A stretch of DNA of 36,348 nucleotides from NCBI GenBank assembly GCA_022565875.1, contig JAIULY010000009.1:1-36348 (forward strand), written 5' to 3'. Below are positions 15,061 through 24,067 of the stretch, piece by piece. The first letter of the stretch is position 1; each line of letters starts with the position of its first letter. The stretch comes from Schleiferiaceae bacterium (GTDB taxonomy: Bacteria > Bacteroidota > Bacteroidia > Flavobacteriales > Schleiferiaceae). Made by a program: the position numbers and the translations under genes. The notes beneath the pieces are model-generated. The model saw only the letters and a list, made by a program, of their open reading frames with translations, did not search any database and was not told where the DNA came from.

Positions 15061-16302
15061 TTATTGTGATAACGCAGCCATAATGCCTGCTGCCTTTAAC
15101 AAACACTCTTCATACTCTGCCTCAGGCTCTGATAAAATGGTAATGGCACTGCCCACTTGCAAGGATACTTCGTGGTGATGTTCGTTGTACAATAGCGATC
15201 GAATAATGACATTAAAATCAAAATCACCCGAGGGATCAAAGTAGCCGATAGCCCCTGAAAATAGTCCTCTTTTTCGGGTTTCATAGGTTTCAATGAGTTC
15301 CATGGCTCGTACTTTGGGAGCACCTGTCATACTGCCCATAGGAAATGTCGCCGCAATGGCATCAAGGGCGTCTGAACGCTCGTGTAAGCGAGCTGTTACC
15401 GTGCTTATCATTTGATGGACAGTCTCAAAAGAGTAAATACCAAATAGTTCGGGAACAGAAACGCTGCCTCTCGCTGCTACGCGAGACAAATCGTTGCGGA
15501 CCAAATCAACGATCATTACATTCTCGGCTCGTTCCTTTTCACAAGCAAGAAGGTTGGTTTTCAATTGATCATCGCTTTCGGCGGTGGTGCCACGCGGGGC
15601 GGTACCTTTTATAGGTTGCGAAATCAATTGTTGACCGCGCTTTGCCAAATAACGTTCGGGACTCCCACACATCAAGTGCCGCCCTTGCCATTTTAGGTAC
15701 CCTGAAAAGGGGGCTACCGTCTTTTGATTGATGGCTTGGTAACCTGATATGGGATCAAAGGTATTACACTGCGCCTCAAATGTTTGACAAAAGGTCAACT
15801 CGTAAACATCTCCCAATTGAATGTGCTGTTGTACAGCGTTAATTTTTTCTAAATAGGCAGCTTTTGTTAGAACGGGATGCAGGACTACATGCTGCTTTCT
15901 CGATTGCCGCGAAACGCTTTTGGGCATTTTACCATCGGGGTGCACCCAAACGGTCTGTTTTCCTCCAATTTCGTAAACCACCCACGCTGGTTCAAAAAAG
16001 ACTAAGGCCGGAAAATCTATTTTATCGGGATTTGACGAGGTGAGTTTTTCGAAGTCATTTTTCAAATCGTAACTGAAACCGCCAAACAGCCACGTTGCTT
16101 TTTCTTTTACTTTTCGCAAATCCGTTATTGTGGTGGTACAGCTTTGTATAACACCGCCCGCAGCTAACCAATCGTACTTGCTGTAGGTGTCTTTATGGCC
16201 GTTAGAATCGAGAAAAATACCCGCAATTTCATGCTCTAAAGCGGCCAAGACTTGCTCTTTTGTAAATGTCCTTTGATTTGAGGCATCCGTTCCGTTACCC
16301 AT
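15061..16302 (-). CDS. pabB: Aminodeoxychorismate synthase component I
   Basis: PabB converts chorismate to aminodeoxychorismate, using ammonia from a PabA partner, on the way to p-aminobenzoate and folate. The 413-residue protein belongs to the chorismate-utilising family, with the catalytic PIKGT motif (230-234, Lys232) that marks PabB rather than the PLAGT of anthranilate synthase. Other motifs are GDVYELTFCQ, GSPERYL, ENVMIVDLVRNDLSR, PMGSMTGAPK (321-330) and GAIGYFDPSGDFDFNVIIR. The N-terminal part is short compared with the 450-residue enterobacterial type. No pabA or pabC gene is adjacent. The terminator of the upstream lpdA gene separates them, so it is probably transcribed alone. Confidence 0.94.
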   Translation of the reverse strand: MGNGTDASNQRTFTKEQVLAALEHEIAGIFLDSNGHKDTYSKYDWLAAGGVIQSCTTTITDLRKVKEKATWLFGGFSYDLKNDFEKLTSSNPDKIDFPALVFFEPAWVVYEIGGKQTVWVHPDGKMPKSVSRQSRKQHVVLHPVLTKAAYLEKINAVQQHIQLGDVYELTFCQTFEAQCNTFDPISGYQAINQKTVAPFSGYLKWQGRHLMCGSPERYLAKRGQQLISQPIKGTAPRGTTAESDDQLKTNLLACEKERAENVMIVDLVRNDLSRVAARGSVSVPELFGIYSFETVHQMISTVTARLHERSDALDAIAATFPMGSMTGAPKVRAMELIETYETRKRGLFSGAIGYFDPSGDFDFNVIIRSLLYNEHHHEVSLQVGSAITILSEPEAEYEECLLKAAGIMAALSQ

Positions 16303-16347
16303 TGTAAATCTTTTTGCTGTGCGTCGCTCTTTATGTTTTGCACCTAT

Positions 16348-16378
16348 AAAAAAACTCCCGTTCTAAAGTGAAGGGGAG
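16348..16378 (-). terminator. Terminator of lpdA
   Basis: CTCCC and GGGAG arms (16355-16359 and 16374-16378) enclose a 14-nt loop. On the minus strand seven U residues follow. The hairpin starts about 30 nt after the lpdA stop. Confidence 0.7.
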
Positions 16379-16406
16379 CTTTTAATAAAGATGTGTAACG
16401 CAATGA

Positions 16407-17807
16407 TTAAATGTGCATTGCTCTGTTGTCTGTAGCGGCTAATGCGGCTTCTTTTACTGCTTCGCTATAGGTTGGGTGTCCGTGGCAAATCCGAGCGATG
16501 TCTTCAGCAGAAGCCCGGAATTCCATGGCTACAACGGCTTCCATAATCAAATCTGCGGCTCTTGCAGCAACAATGTGCACACCCAATACTTCGTCAGTCT
16601 TTTTATCCGCAAGTATTTTTACTACCCCTTCAATGTCACCACTTGCGCGGGATCTACCTAAAGCGCGTAATGGAAACTGTCCCGTTTTATAGTCCACACC
16701 GGCTTCTTTTAGTTGCTCCTCGGTTTTTCCAACAGCCGCAACTTCTGGCCAAGTATACACAATGTTAGGAACAAGGTTGTAGTCTACGTGCGGTTTTTGT
16801 CCGGCTAATTGTTCTGCCAATGCGGTTCCTTCTTCTTCGGCCTTATGCGCCAACATAGCTCCGCGTACCACATCGCCAATGGCGTAAATATTCGGCACGT
16901 TGGTTTGGAAATGGTCGGTGATTGCTACGCGACCGCGGTCGTCGAGTTCTACACCTGCTTTTTCCGCAGCTAATCCCGCTGTAAATGGTTTTCTCCCTAC
17001 GGCTACCAAGCAAATATCTGTCGTCCAAGTGAGTTCTTTTCCTTTTTTGTCGGTTGCAGTTACGGTTACTTTATCGCCTTCTCGGGAAACGTTACTCACT
17101 TTTGTACTTAAGTGGAACTTCACCCCAATTTTTTTCATGCTTCGCATTAATTCTTTGCCCATGGCACTGTCCATCGTTGGCAATACGCTGTCTGCATATT
17201 CTATGACTTCAACTGAAGTGCCCAATCGCGCGTAAACAGAACCCAATTCTAAACCAATCACACCCCCGCCGATGACAATCATTTCTTTGGGTAATTCTGG
17301 TAATTTTAAGGCTTCCGTTGAGGAGATGATGCGCTCTTTGTCAAATTTGGCAAAAGGCAATTCTATGGGCTTAGAGCCTGTTGCAATTACGATGTTTTTG
17401 GCCTTCAAGGTTTCCGTACCTGCTTCTGAAGTCACTAAAACAGTGTCTTTGCTTTCAAAACTTCCTGTGCCTTGAAACACATCAATTTTGTTTTTGTCCA
17501 TCAAGTATTTTACCCCGTCGCAGGTTTGGTCTACTACACTTTGCTTTCTCGCTATCATTTTAGGAAAGTCTAAAGCCAGTTCGCCTGTTCCAATTCCGTG
17601 GTCTGAAAAATTGGCTTTGGCATTGTGAAAATGCTCTGAAGAGTCTAATAAGGCTTTACTGGGAATGCAGCCTACGTTTAAACAGGTGCCACCAAGTGTG
17701 TTGTACTTTTCAATAATCGCTGTTTTCATGCCCAATTGCGCACAGCGAATGGCACATACATATCCTCCAGGGCCTGAGCCAATAATCACAACATCGTAAT
17801 TTTTCAT
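16407..17807 (-). CDS. lpdA: Dihydrolipoyl dehydrogenase (E3)
   Basis: E3 reoxidises dihydrolipoamide in the pyruvate, 2-oxoglutarate and branched-chain dehydrogenase complexes and in glycine cleavage, passing electrons through FAD to NAD+. The 466-residue protein has the FAD-binding DVVIIGSGPGGYV, the redox disulfide GGTCLNVGCIPSK (Cys42, Cys47), the NAD-binding MIVIGGGVIGLELGSV, the NIYAIGDVV segment and the catalytic His444-Glu449 in HPTYSE. Length is typical. The frame is open to 17903, but that 32-residue extension overlaps the promoter's transcription start and lacks a targeting role, so ATG 17807 is used. No E1 or E2 gene is nearby, so it is probably shared between complexes. Confidence 0.97.
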   Translation of the reverse strand: MKNYDVVIIGSGPGGYVCAIRCAQLGMKTAIIEKYNTLGGTCLNVGCIPSKALLDSSEHFHNAKANFSDHGIGTGELALDFPKMIARKQSVVDQTCDGVKYLMDKNKIDVFQGTGSFESKDTVLVTSEAGTETLKAKNIVIATGSKPIELPFAKFDKERIISSTEALKLPELPKEMIVIGGGVIGLELGSVYARLGTSVEVIEYADSVLPTMDSAMGKELMRSMKKIGVKFHLSTKVSNVSREGDKVTVTATDKKGKELTWTTDICLVAVGRKPFTAGLAAEKAGVELDDRGRVAITDHFQTNVPNIYAIGDVVRGAMLAHKAEEEGTALAEQLAGQKPHVDYNLVPNIVYTWPEVAAVGKTEEQLKEAGVDYKTGQFPLRALGRSRASGDIEGVVKILADKKTDEVLGVHIVAARAADLIMEAVVAMEFRASAEDIARICHGHPTYSEAVKEAALAATDNRAMHI

Positions 17808-17900
17808 ATCCGTTTGTTTACTTTTTGGAATTTGAGTTCTTGAGGCTCCGTTGGCTTGTGCATAAATTACGCGCCTCCAAAAACCTCTATCTTTGGTGGA

Positions 17901-17930
17901 CAAAAGTAAGCATCAAAGTCTTACCCCCAA
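17901..17930 (-). promoter_or_regulatory. Promoter of lpdA (TTG-N19-TACTTTTG)
   Basis: On the minus strand TTG (plus-strand CAA 17928-17930) is followed after 19 nt by TACTTTTG (plus-strand 17901-17908). Both elements and spacing fit the Bacteroidetes pattern. Transcription would start near 17894, leaving a leader of roughly 85-90 nt. Confidence 0.65.
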
Positions 17931-17974
17931 TGTATTTATCGGTTGTTTTTTGCTAAAATACTATAGTCGGTTAC

Positions 17975-20728
17975 TTATCGTTCTAAAATGACTTTGGTGT
18001 GCCAAACTTGTTTAGCTGTTGTAACCTGAAGAATATAAACGCCGTTGGATAGCCCCCGCAAATCGATGGGTTGGCTCAGGTCTTGCTTGTCTTTGGTGAA
18101 GTAAGATTTGCCGTCAAGTCCCGTAACAGTGATAGTCCCCGTTGCTTCGAATGGCGTTTCTGGCAAAACAAGCTGTACCCAACCTGAGGTCGGGTTGGGA
18201 TAAACCGTGATGACTTCTTTGCGTTGTGTTGCGGGTTGTTCTACCGAAAAGGTATAATCGAATTCAACACCTTTAAAAAACTGAACACCACCTGATAAAT
18301 TTCCTTGTACAATCTCGGGGTAGTCGTCGTTATTCAATTCAGCAACAGCTACATAGTTATAATGTCCGCTTTGCAAGAAGCGATCAACTTCATAAAATCT
18401 TGGCACCATGTCTAGCCGGAAATTGGGCCGCATGTTGGTGGCTTGCTTGAAGGGCATTTCACAACCTTTGGCAAGGAGAGTGTTAAAATTGGTGATATCG
18501 CCATACCCATGAGCAGGGAAACCTGCGTCGTGCATATTTACGTGGATGTCGTTTCCAGGAAGATTGCGTTCGAAACAAATTTCCACCAAAATATTATCAA
18601 TTTCATTCCACTGAAAGGGCTGCTGGAAAGGGATTCTATTCCAACCTTGTGTAACGGTTAACGGTGTATGATTGACTTGCTGAAAACCGGAATTGTCAAA
18701 ATCCGTTACACTGTTGGCACTCGTGTGTTTCATGGATAGGGTAACACCATTGGTAATGGTCGGATTTCCTATGGTGGTTACTTGAAAAGAAATGGCGTCG
18801 ATAATGCCATAAATAAACCCTTCCTGGTGCAGTTCACTGGCCCTTATGATAAATTGGTTTCGGCCGGTGCGGCGTGTGGTCCCAAAGGGGGTGAGTTCGT
18901 GATTGGTGCTTGGTGTGTTCCCCTGCGCCCACTCACCGATAATGGCAGCGGGGGCATCAATAACTCGTTGTATACTGTCGTAATGATAAATGCCATTACT
19001 GTGGGAACCAACAAATAAGTGCAGTCGGTCGTCGTAATAAAACATTACCGGATTGGAGGCGCCAATATTGAGCCGTGAGCGCGTGTCGACGCCGCCAAAT
19101 CTGTTGGTTACCAAATTGAATGCTAGTGGGTTTTGTGAAACTTGTCGGTAGTAGCTAATGGTTCCCGATTGATTGCCAATCAGCAAATCCAAAGTGCTAT
19201 CGCCAGATACGTCGAACAAATAGGGAGCTGCAAAATGGCCGACATCAATGCCGTTTAAGTTACTAATCAGCACTTGATAAACAGGTGTGCTTACCGTTCC
19301 TGTGTTTTGTAATACGTCTAGTGTGCCATCTTCTTTCCCCACCACAACTTCTAATTTACCGTCACCCGTTAAATCACCAAAGGTCATCATGGGGAGTTTG
19401 CCGAGATTCAATTGACTCAAACTACCAAAGTCTTTGGTGATGAGTGTGAAAAGGGGGTCTTCAACAGTGCCGACATTTTTATAAAAGTGGTATTGCGTTT
19501 CTTCGCTATTTCCAACCACACGTTCGCTGTAGTTGGTGACAATTAAGTCAATCAAACCATCTTCATCTACATCAAAGAGGACAGGGTAGGTGCGTTCGCC
19601 CATTTTAATCATGTCGCGTTGCAAAAAAGCCGTGTCTTGACGTTGAAACAGCGGGGACGTGTTGCTGCCAACATTCTTGTAAAATTGCACGTTGTTGGTG
19701 TTGCGACTTTGCCAAATACTAGGTGTGGTAAAGGTGCCAATACCGAGGTCTTTGACACCATCAAAGTCCAAATCTAAATACGAGGCAGCTGGAAAGGTGT
19801 CTAAGGTTATGGACAAATCGTAACTTGGAAACGTGTTGTCTAATGATGTAATGTGCGCATTTTGCTGGGTTCCCGTATTGAATAGCGCTTTGATGTTTAT
19901 GTTATCGATGTCTGTGAGCAACAGGTCTTTAAGGCCGTTGTTGGTCAGGTCTAATACACACATAGCGGCTCCAGCATGTTGGGTTTTGTTACTGCCAATA
20001 GGTGTTGTTTTGTTGTTCAAACAATGATCTAAGATAATGGTAGAACTCAAAAAATCCTCGATGAACTCTCCCCAACAATCGTTTACTTCTGCAAAATCTA
20101 ACTCACAAGCAGTTAAACCTTTGTGCATTTGAACAAAAGAACCAAATGGTCCAAAGGTCAATATATCGATAATGCCATCTCCATCTACATCTTCAATGAT
20201 GGGTAAATCTGTGGAGGGGACTGTCAAAGACTGTTTCACAGTAGGTCCAACTAGTAGTTGCGTTTTTAAGTCAAATTCATTACCCAACGCCCATTCAAAT
20301 GAAAGGTTGCCATTTTGAGAGGTATTTCTATAAACGCCAATGCCATTGCCACCTTGAGTAAACAAATCCTTTTTGCCGTCGCAATCGTAATCTTGGAAAA
20401 TGATAAAGCCGCGAACCTCTGGAAATTTCCGCGCGTAGTTTTGGTCATATACCCAAGTGAAACTATTGCCATGCGGTGTCCGAATGTATGTCAATGGGCG
20501 ATTGCCAAATTTATCGAGTACAACCAAATCCTCCAATCCATCGTCATTGAGGTCTACGGATGAAAACTGAGCAGCGATCAATCCGCCTGCCCATGGGTTT
20601 TTTAGAGTGTCTCCATTTACCACCACAGGATAGTCCCCATAAAACTCAAATTCAAAACGGGTTTGTCCATTCGTGATTTGCACAAATAGGAAAAAGAGGA
20701 GCGCTAGTACACTGTGGGTTTTCTTCAT
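17975..20728 (-). CDS. T9SS-secreted FG-GAP/VCBS-repeat protein (paralogue A)
   Basis: The 917-residue protein has a signal peptide (MKKTHSVLALLFFLFVQITNGQ), an array of FG-GAP/VCBS-like beta-propeller repeats with calcium-binding-type Asp loops (DLNDDGLEDLVV, DYDCDGKKDLF, DVDGDGIIDIL, DLDFDGVKDLG, DVDEDGLIDLIV, DLTGDGKLEVVVG), a less recognisable region of about 220 residues, and a type A T9SS sorting domain in the last 75-80 residues (VYPNPTSGWVQL to the end). It should be exported by Sec and then across the outer membrane by T9SS, to be released or attached to the surface. It is colinear with the gene at 21154-23928 and is the last gene of a three-gene operon. Ligand and role are unknown. 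Confidence 0.9.
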   Translation of the reverse strand: MKKTHSVLALLFFLFVQITNGQTRFEFEFYGDYPVVVNGDTLKNPWAGGLIAAQFSSVDLNDDGLEDLVVLDKFGNRPLTYIRTPHGNSFTWVYDQNYARKFPEVRGFIIFQDYDCDGKKDLFTQGGNGIGVYRNTSQNGNLSFEWALGNEFDLKTQLLVGPTVKQSLTVPSTDLPIIEDVDGDGIIDILTFGPFGSFVQMHKGLTACELDFAEVNDCWGEFIEDFLSSTIILDHCLNNKTTPIGSNKTQHAGAAMCVLDLTNNGLKDLLLTDIDNINIKALFNTGTQQNAHITSLDNTFPSYDLSITLDTFPAASYLDLDFDGVKDLGIGTFTTPSIWQSRNTNNVQFYKNVGSNTSPLFQRQDTAFLQRDMIKMGERTYPVLFDVDEDGLIDLIVTNYSERVVGNSEETQYHFYKNVGTVEDPLFTLITKDFGSLSQLNLGKLPMMTFGDLTGDGKLEVVVGKEDGTLDVLQNTGTVSTPVYQVLISNLNGIDVGHFAAPYLFDVSGDSTLDLLIGNQSGTISYYRQVSQNPLAFNLVTNRFGGVDTRSRLNIGASNPVMFYYDDRLHLFVGSHSNGIYHYDSIQRVIDAPAAIIGEWAQGNTPSTNHELTPFGTTRRTGRNQFIIRASELHQEGFIYGIIDAISFQVTTIGNPTITNGVTLSMKHTSANSVTDFDNSGFQQVNHTPLTVTQGWNRIPFQQPFQWNEIDNILVEICFERNLPGNDIHVNMHDAGFPAHGYGDITNFNTLLAKGCEMPFKQATNMRPNFRLDMVPRFYEVDRFLQSGHYNYVAVAELNNDDYPEIVQGNLSGGVQFFKGVEFDYTFSVEQPATQRKEVITVYPNPTSGWVQLVLPETPFEATGTITVTGLDGKSYFTKDKQDLSQPIDLRGLSNGVYILQVTTAKQVWHTKVILER

Positions 20729-20734
20729 GACAAA

Positions 20735-21151
20735 CTATAAAAATCGTGCTTTTAGTGCTGTAGTAGGCAGCATACATTGGTCTTTTTTGCCAAACCATCG
20801 ATATCTGTTTTTGGCAATCCACCGATAAACGGGATCTCGCAAAAAAGCGGGTAATATTATGAAAGCATAAGACAGATTGATAGGGAATCGCAGTTGTTTG
20901 GCAATGCGCAAAATGGCTGTAGACTCCTTATATAGTGTGCCATTTTCGAGCAATAGCACGGAACTCAGTGTTTTTTGTTCTTCTTGAATGGCTGTATCTG
21001 CTTGTTCATCGTCTAGCTGTTGTAAGGGGGCGAAGCGAAAAACACCTTTTTTGTCAAACCTAATAATGAACTGTACAGCGCCATTGCACAAGTTACAAAC
21101 GCCATCAAATAAAACTACCGGATTCTTCCGTGATTGCTCTCTTACGTTCAT
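20735..21151 (-). CDS. DCC-family (DUF393) thiol-disulfide oxidoreductase-like protein
   Basis: The 138-residue protein carries the DUF393 signature DGVCNLC (Asp16, Cys19, Cys22) after VVLF, then VQFIIRFDKKGVFRFAPLQ. The family was named DCC for this Asp and two Cys residues and is described as thioredoxin-like; a disulfide-exchange role is predicted but little tested. There is no signal peptide, so it is probably cytoplasmic or membrane-associated through its hydrophobic LSYAFIILPAFL segment. It is packed between two large T9SS paralogues, 2 bp after one and 6 bp before the other, so it must be co-transcribed with them. Whether it acts on their conserved cysteines is an inference that its apparent location does not favour. 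Confidence 0.88.
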   Translation of the reverse strand: MNVREQSRKNPVVLFDGVCNLCNGAVQFIIRFDKKGVFRFAPLQQLDDEQADTAIQEEQKTLSSVLLLENGTLYKESTAILRIAKQLRFPINLSYAFIILPAFLRDPVYRWIAKNRYRWFGKKDQCMLPTTALKARFL

Positions 21152-21153
21152 CT

Positions 21154-23928
21154 TTACTGTTTGATGATTTTGGAATAATACATCTGTTCCCCTACAATAC
21201 AGTGTAAAATGTAGACCCCATTAGCCAGCTGTTGTATGTCTATGGTGGGAGTCTCGGCGTACCATTGTGTTCGAATGACTTCGCGGCCTTGCAGGTCAAA
21301 TAAAACAACAGTGGCTTCCATAGTGTTCGTGACTTCCAACGCCAGCGTCAGCAACCCGTTATTGGGGTTGGGGTATGCTTTTAATCCCGTTGGTTGTACT
21401 TCAAAATCTTCGGTGGAAATGGAACTGTAGTCAAAGGCAATACCTCGGTAGAAATGCAAACCGCCGGAGCCATTCCCCACAATGACTTCGGGAAAAGTAT
21501 CACCAGTCAATTCGCCAACTGCCACATAATTATAGATGCCATCCCCCAAAAACGCATCCACTAGACGTAGGGAGGGTATAACCTCGAGCATTATTTTGGG
21601 TAAAAAGGTGGAGTTGCCTTTGTATGGCATTTCGCAGCCTTTTGCCAATAAAGTATTGAAGTTGGTGATGTCGCCAAAACCTGTTGCCGCGTAGTTTTTT
21701 ACTTCCCCGGTTACCAACAGGTCGGGCCCCAGAATATTGCGCTCAAAACAAACTTCAATCAATAAATTATCTACGCCATTCCACAAAAACTCATTGGGCA
21801 AGTTGATTTTATTCCATCCTGGTTCAAGCGTTACACGGGCATTCACAACGTTTGTCCAATCATTGTCATCGAAGCCATTTACACTATTGGCATTCGTGTG
21901 TTTCATGGCAATGCGAAGATTGTTCTGAAAAGTAAATGCATCTGGATTTCCTGAAACCTGGAAACTGATGGCGGAAAATTTACCGTATTCTAATCCGCTT
22001 GCTATTAGGTCGCTAGCGCGATACAAGTATTGATTCCTTCCGGTTCTTTTGCTAGTACCAAACGGTGTGATTTCAAAATCAGGGGCCACTGCGTTGCCAT
22101 TGGCCAAAGTGCCACTTATGACGGCCGGTTTATTTACGATATATTGCAAACTATCATAATGATACACACCAAGGCCATGTGAACCAACAAAAAGGGAGGG
22201 CTTTCCATTGTGTTCCACAACTACGGGATTACTCGCTCCAATCTGCACGGAACTTAGCATATTCACACCACCGAACCGCTCTGTTACGAGATTAAATTGT
22301 AGCTGTCCTGATGAAGCTCTCTCGTAGTAATGGACCGTTCCCCGCACATTGCCAACAAGAAGATCTAGGGCGCCATTGCCACTTAAGTCGTACAAGAACG
22401 GTGTCGCCTTGCCTCCAGGGACTTGTATGTTGTTGAGGTTGGGAGTCGTGAGTGTGAATTGAGGATTATTTGTAGTGCCAGTATTGGTGAAGAAGTGGAT
22501 ATTGCCTGCTTCATCACCTAAAATCATATCTGGTCGTCCGTTGCCGTTTATATCCCCAAATGTCGGGGCGGGCATGTAGCCAATTTGATATTGAGGAATA
22601 TTGGCTAAATTGTCGTTGACCAATTCAAATGCTGGTTCGGTTGCAGTCCCCACATTTTTGAAAAAGTACAACCGCGAATCGTATACCCCGGCGGATTGAT
22701 ATTTCCCGTAACTACTCACAATTAAATCCTGAAGACCATCTCCGTCCAAATCGTAAAGTACGGGATACGACTCTCGACCCAAATCTATAATCTCTTTGTG
22801 CCAGCTTGTACTGTCTTGAAATTCAAAATTGGGGAGCGTATTGGTGCCTTTATTTTTATAAAACCATACATTGTCGGTGTTGTTGTGGCCAAATAAGTTG
22901 GGCGTTACAATAAGGTCATTTACCCCATCAAAATCCAAATCGGTGTAAAAAGATGCTGGAAAAATATTGAGATGAACGGGGAAATCATAAACGGGGAATA
23001 CCGCGTCTTTCGATGTCATGTGTGCCGAGTCTAATGTGCCGCCGTTAAACAAGGCAGTGATGTTTTTCTGGTCAATATCTGCAATGAGTAAATCGGGTAG
23101 GCCATTGTCAGTCAAATCCAACGTCAACATGGCAGAACCGGCGTGCTCGGTTTTTCGAATGCTGTCGAGCTGGTGCTTGGTGAATTCAGGAAAGTCAGCG
23201 GGACTCAGACTTCTTTTATTAGAGGTGCTGCAACTATTGAGGTAAATAGAGCCATCAAATAGGCCTTCGGTAAAATTGCCCCAGCAATCATCTACCTCCT
23301 CAAACTGCAAACCACAGGGCTGCATGCCTTTGTGCATTCCTACAGCAATGCCACTTACACTAAAGGTGAGAATGTCGACAATTCCATCGCCATTGACATC
23401 TGCAATCACAGGGTTATCGGAATTGGGAACAAATAAATTATTGATAAACGTTTGACCAAGGTAACGCGTTTGCAGGTTGCCTGAAATAGCAGGGGAGAAT
23501 GAAGGCGTATTGCCTGTTGTCGTATTGGTGAAAACCAAAACGCCCGCATCATTTTGGGTGAACATATCTTTTTTGCCGTCGCAGTTGTAGTCGACAAAGG
23601 CAATAAAATATTTTGCCGCCGGAAAGTGAGCGATGTATTCAGGGGCATATTCCCAAGTAGGCGTACCATTTTGTGTGGCTCGCAAAAAAGGTAGGATGCG
23701 ATTGCCATATTTATCGAATATAATTAGGTCGGCGATACCGTTGTTGTTGAGGTCGAATTGGTGAAACTGCCCTTGATATAACCCACCAGACCAAGGATTT
23801 TTTAACGTGTCATTATCTATGATAACATTGTAATTTCCGTAGTATTCAAAATCAAATCTACTTTGTGCAGATAGTGATAATGATATACATAACAAAGCGA
23901 TGTATGAAAAGAGAAAATGTTTTTTCAT
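21154..23928 (-). CDS. T9SS-secreted FG-GAP/VCBS-repeat protein (paralogue B)
   Basis: This 924-residue protein is the first gene of the operon and has the same plan as its downstream paralogue. A signal peptide (MKKHFLFSYIALLCISLSLSAQ) leads into FG-GAP-like repeats with DLNNNGIADLII, DYNCDGKKDMF, DVNGDGIVDIL, DLDFDGVNDLIV, DLDGDGLQDLIV and DINGNGRPDMILG, then a central region containing FGTSKRTGRNQYLYRASDL and NTLLAKGCEMPY, and a type A sorting domain (AYPNPNNGLLTLAL to the end). Roughly half of the residues align by eye with paralogue A, including six Cys positions (in DGKKD, PC, DDCW, the NSC/DHC pair, CFERN and KGCEMP contexts). Export by Sec and T9SS is expected. No binding partner can be named. 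Confidence 0.9.
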   Translation of the reverse strand: MKKHFLFSYIALLCISLSLSAQSRFDFEYYGNYNVIIDNDTLKNPWSGGLYQGQFHQFDLNNNGIADLIIFDKYGNRILPFLRATQNGTPTWEYAPEYIAHFPAAKYFIAFVDYNCDGKKDMFTQNDAGVLVFTNTTTGNTPSFSPAISGNLQTRYLGQTFINNLFVPNSDNPVIADVNGDGIVDILTFSVSGIAVGMHKGMQPCGLQFEEVDDCWGNFTEGLFDGSIYLNSCSTSNKRSLSPADFPEFTKHQLDSIRKTEHAGSAMLTLDLTDNGLPDLLIADIDQKNITALFNGGTLDSAHMTSKDAVFPVYDFPVHLNIFPASFYTDLDFDGVNDLIVTPNLFGHNNTDNVWFYKNKGTNTLPNFEFQDSTSWHKEIIDLGRESYPVLYDLDGDGLQDLIVSSYGKYQSAGVYDSRLYFFKNVGTATEPAFELVNDNLANIPQYQIGYMPAPTFGDINGNGRPDMILGDEAGNIHFFTNTGTTNNPQFTLTTPNLNNIQVPGGKATPFLYDLSGNGALDLLVGNVRGTVHYYERASSGQLQFNLVTERFGGVNMLSSVQIGASNPVVVEHNGKPSLFVGSHGLGVYHYDSLQYIVNKPAVISGTLANGNAVAPDFEITPFGTSKRTGRNQYLYRASDLIASGLEYGKFSAISFQVSGNPDAFTFQNNLRIAMKHTNANSVNGFDDNDWTNVVNARVTLEPGWNKINLPNEFLWNGVDNLLIEVCFERNILGPDLLVTGEVKNYAATGFGDITNFNTLLAKGCEMPYKGNSTFLPKIMLEVIPSLRLVDAFLGDGIYNYVAVGELTGDTFPEVIVGNGSGGLHFYRGIAFDYSSISTEDFEVQPTGLKAYPNPNNGLLTLALEVTNTMEATVVLFDLQGREVIRTQWYAETPTIDIQQLANGVYILHCIVGEQMYYSKIIKQ

Positions 23929-23946
23929 GTGAAAATAATTGGATTA

Positions 23947-23971
23947 CAAATGTAGCAAAAAAAGACGACAA
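23947..23971 (-). promoter_or_regulatory. Candidate promoter of the T9SS paralogue operon
   Basis: On the minus strand TACATTTG (plus-strand 23947-23954) fits TAnnTTTG; a TTG (plus-strand CAA 23969-23971) lies only 14 nt upstream, short of normal. The expected leader is about 12 nt. It stands back to back with the secDF promoter. Confidence 0.4.
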
Positions 23972-24000
23972 GAATAAATTTGAAACTTATTTTTCTGTGG

Positions 24001-24031
24001 TTTGGTAATATTGATTGAAAGTATATCTTTG
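24001..24031 (+). promoter_or_regulatory. Promoter of secDF (TTTG-N19-TATCTTTG)
   Basis: TTTG at 24001-24004 and TATCTTTG at 24024-24031, followed by C, are spaced by 19 nt, a full match. The leader to ATG 24068 would be about 30 nt. Confidence 0.75.
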
Positions 24032-24067
24032 CCCGTTATTTAAAAAACCGATTTCAAAACCTGTAAA

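Noticed and set aside
17889-17896. TATCTTTG on the plus strand near the lpdA promoter
   Set aside because: No plus-strand gene follows; the motif is expected by chance in AT-rich DNA.
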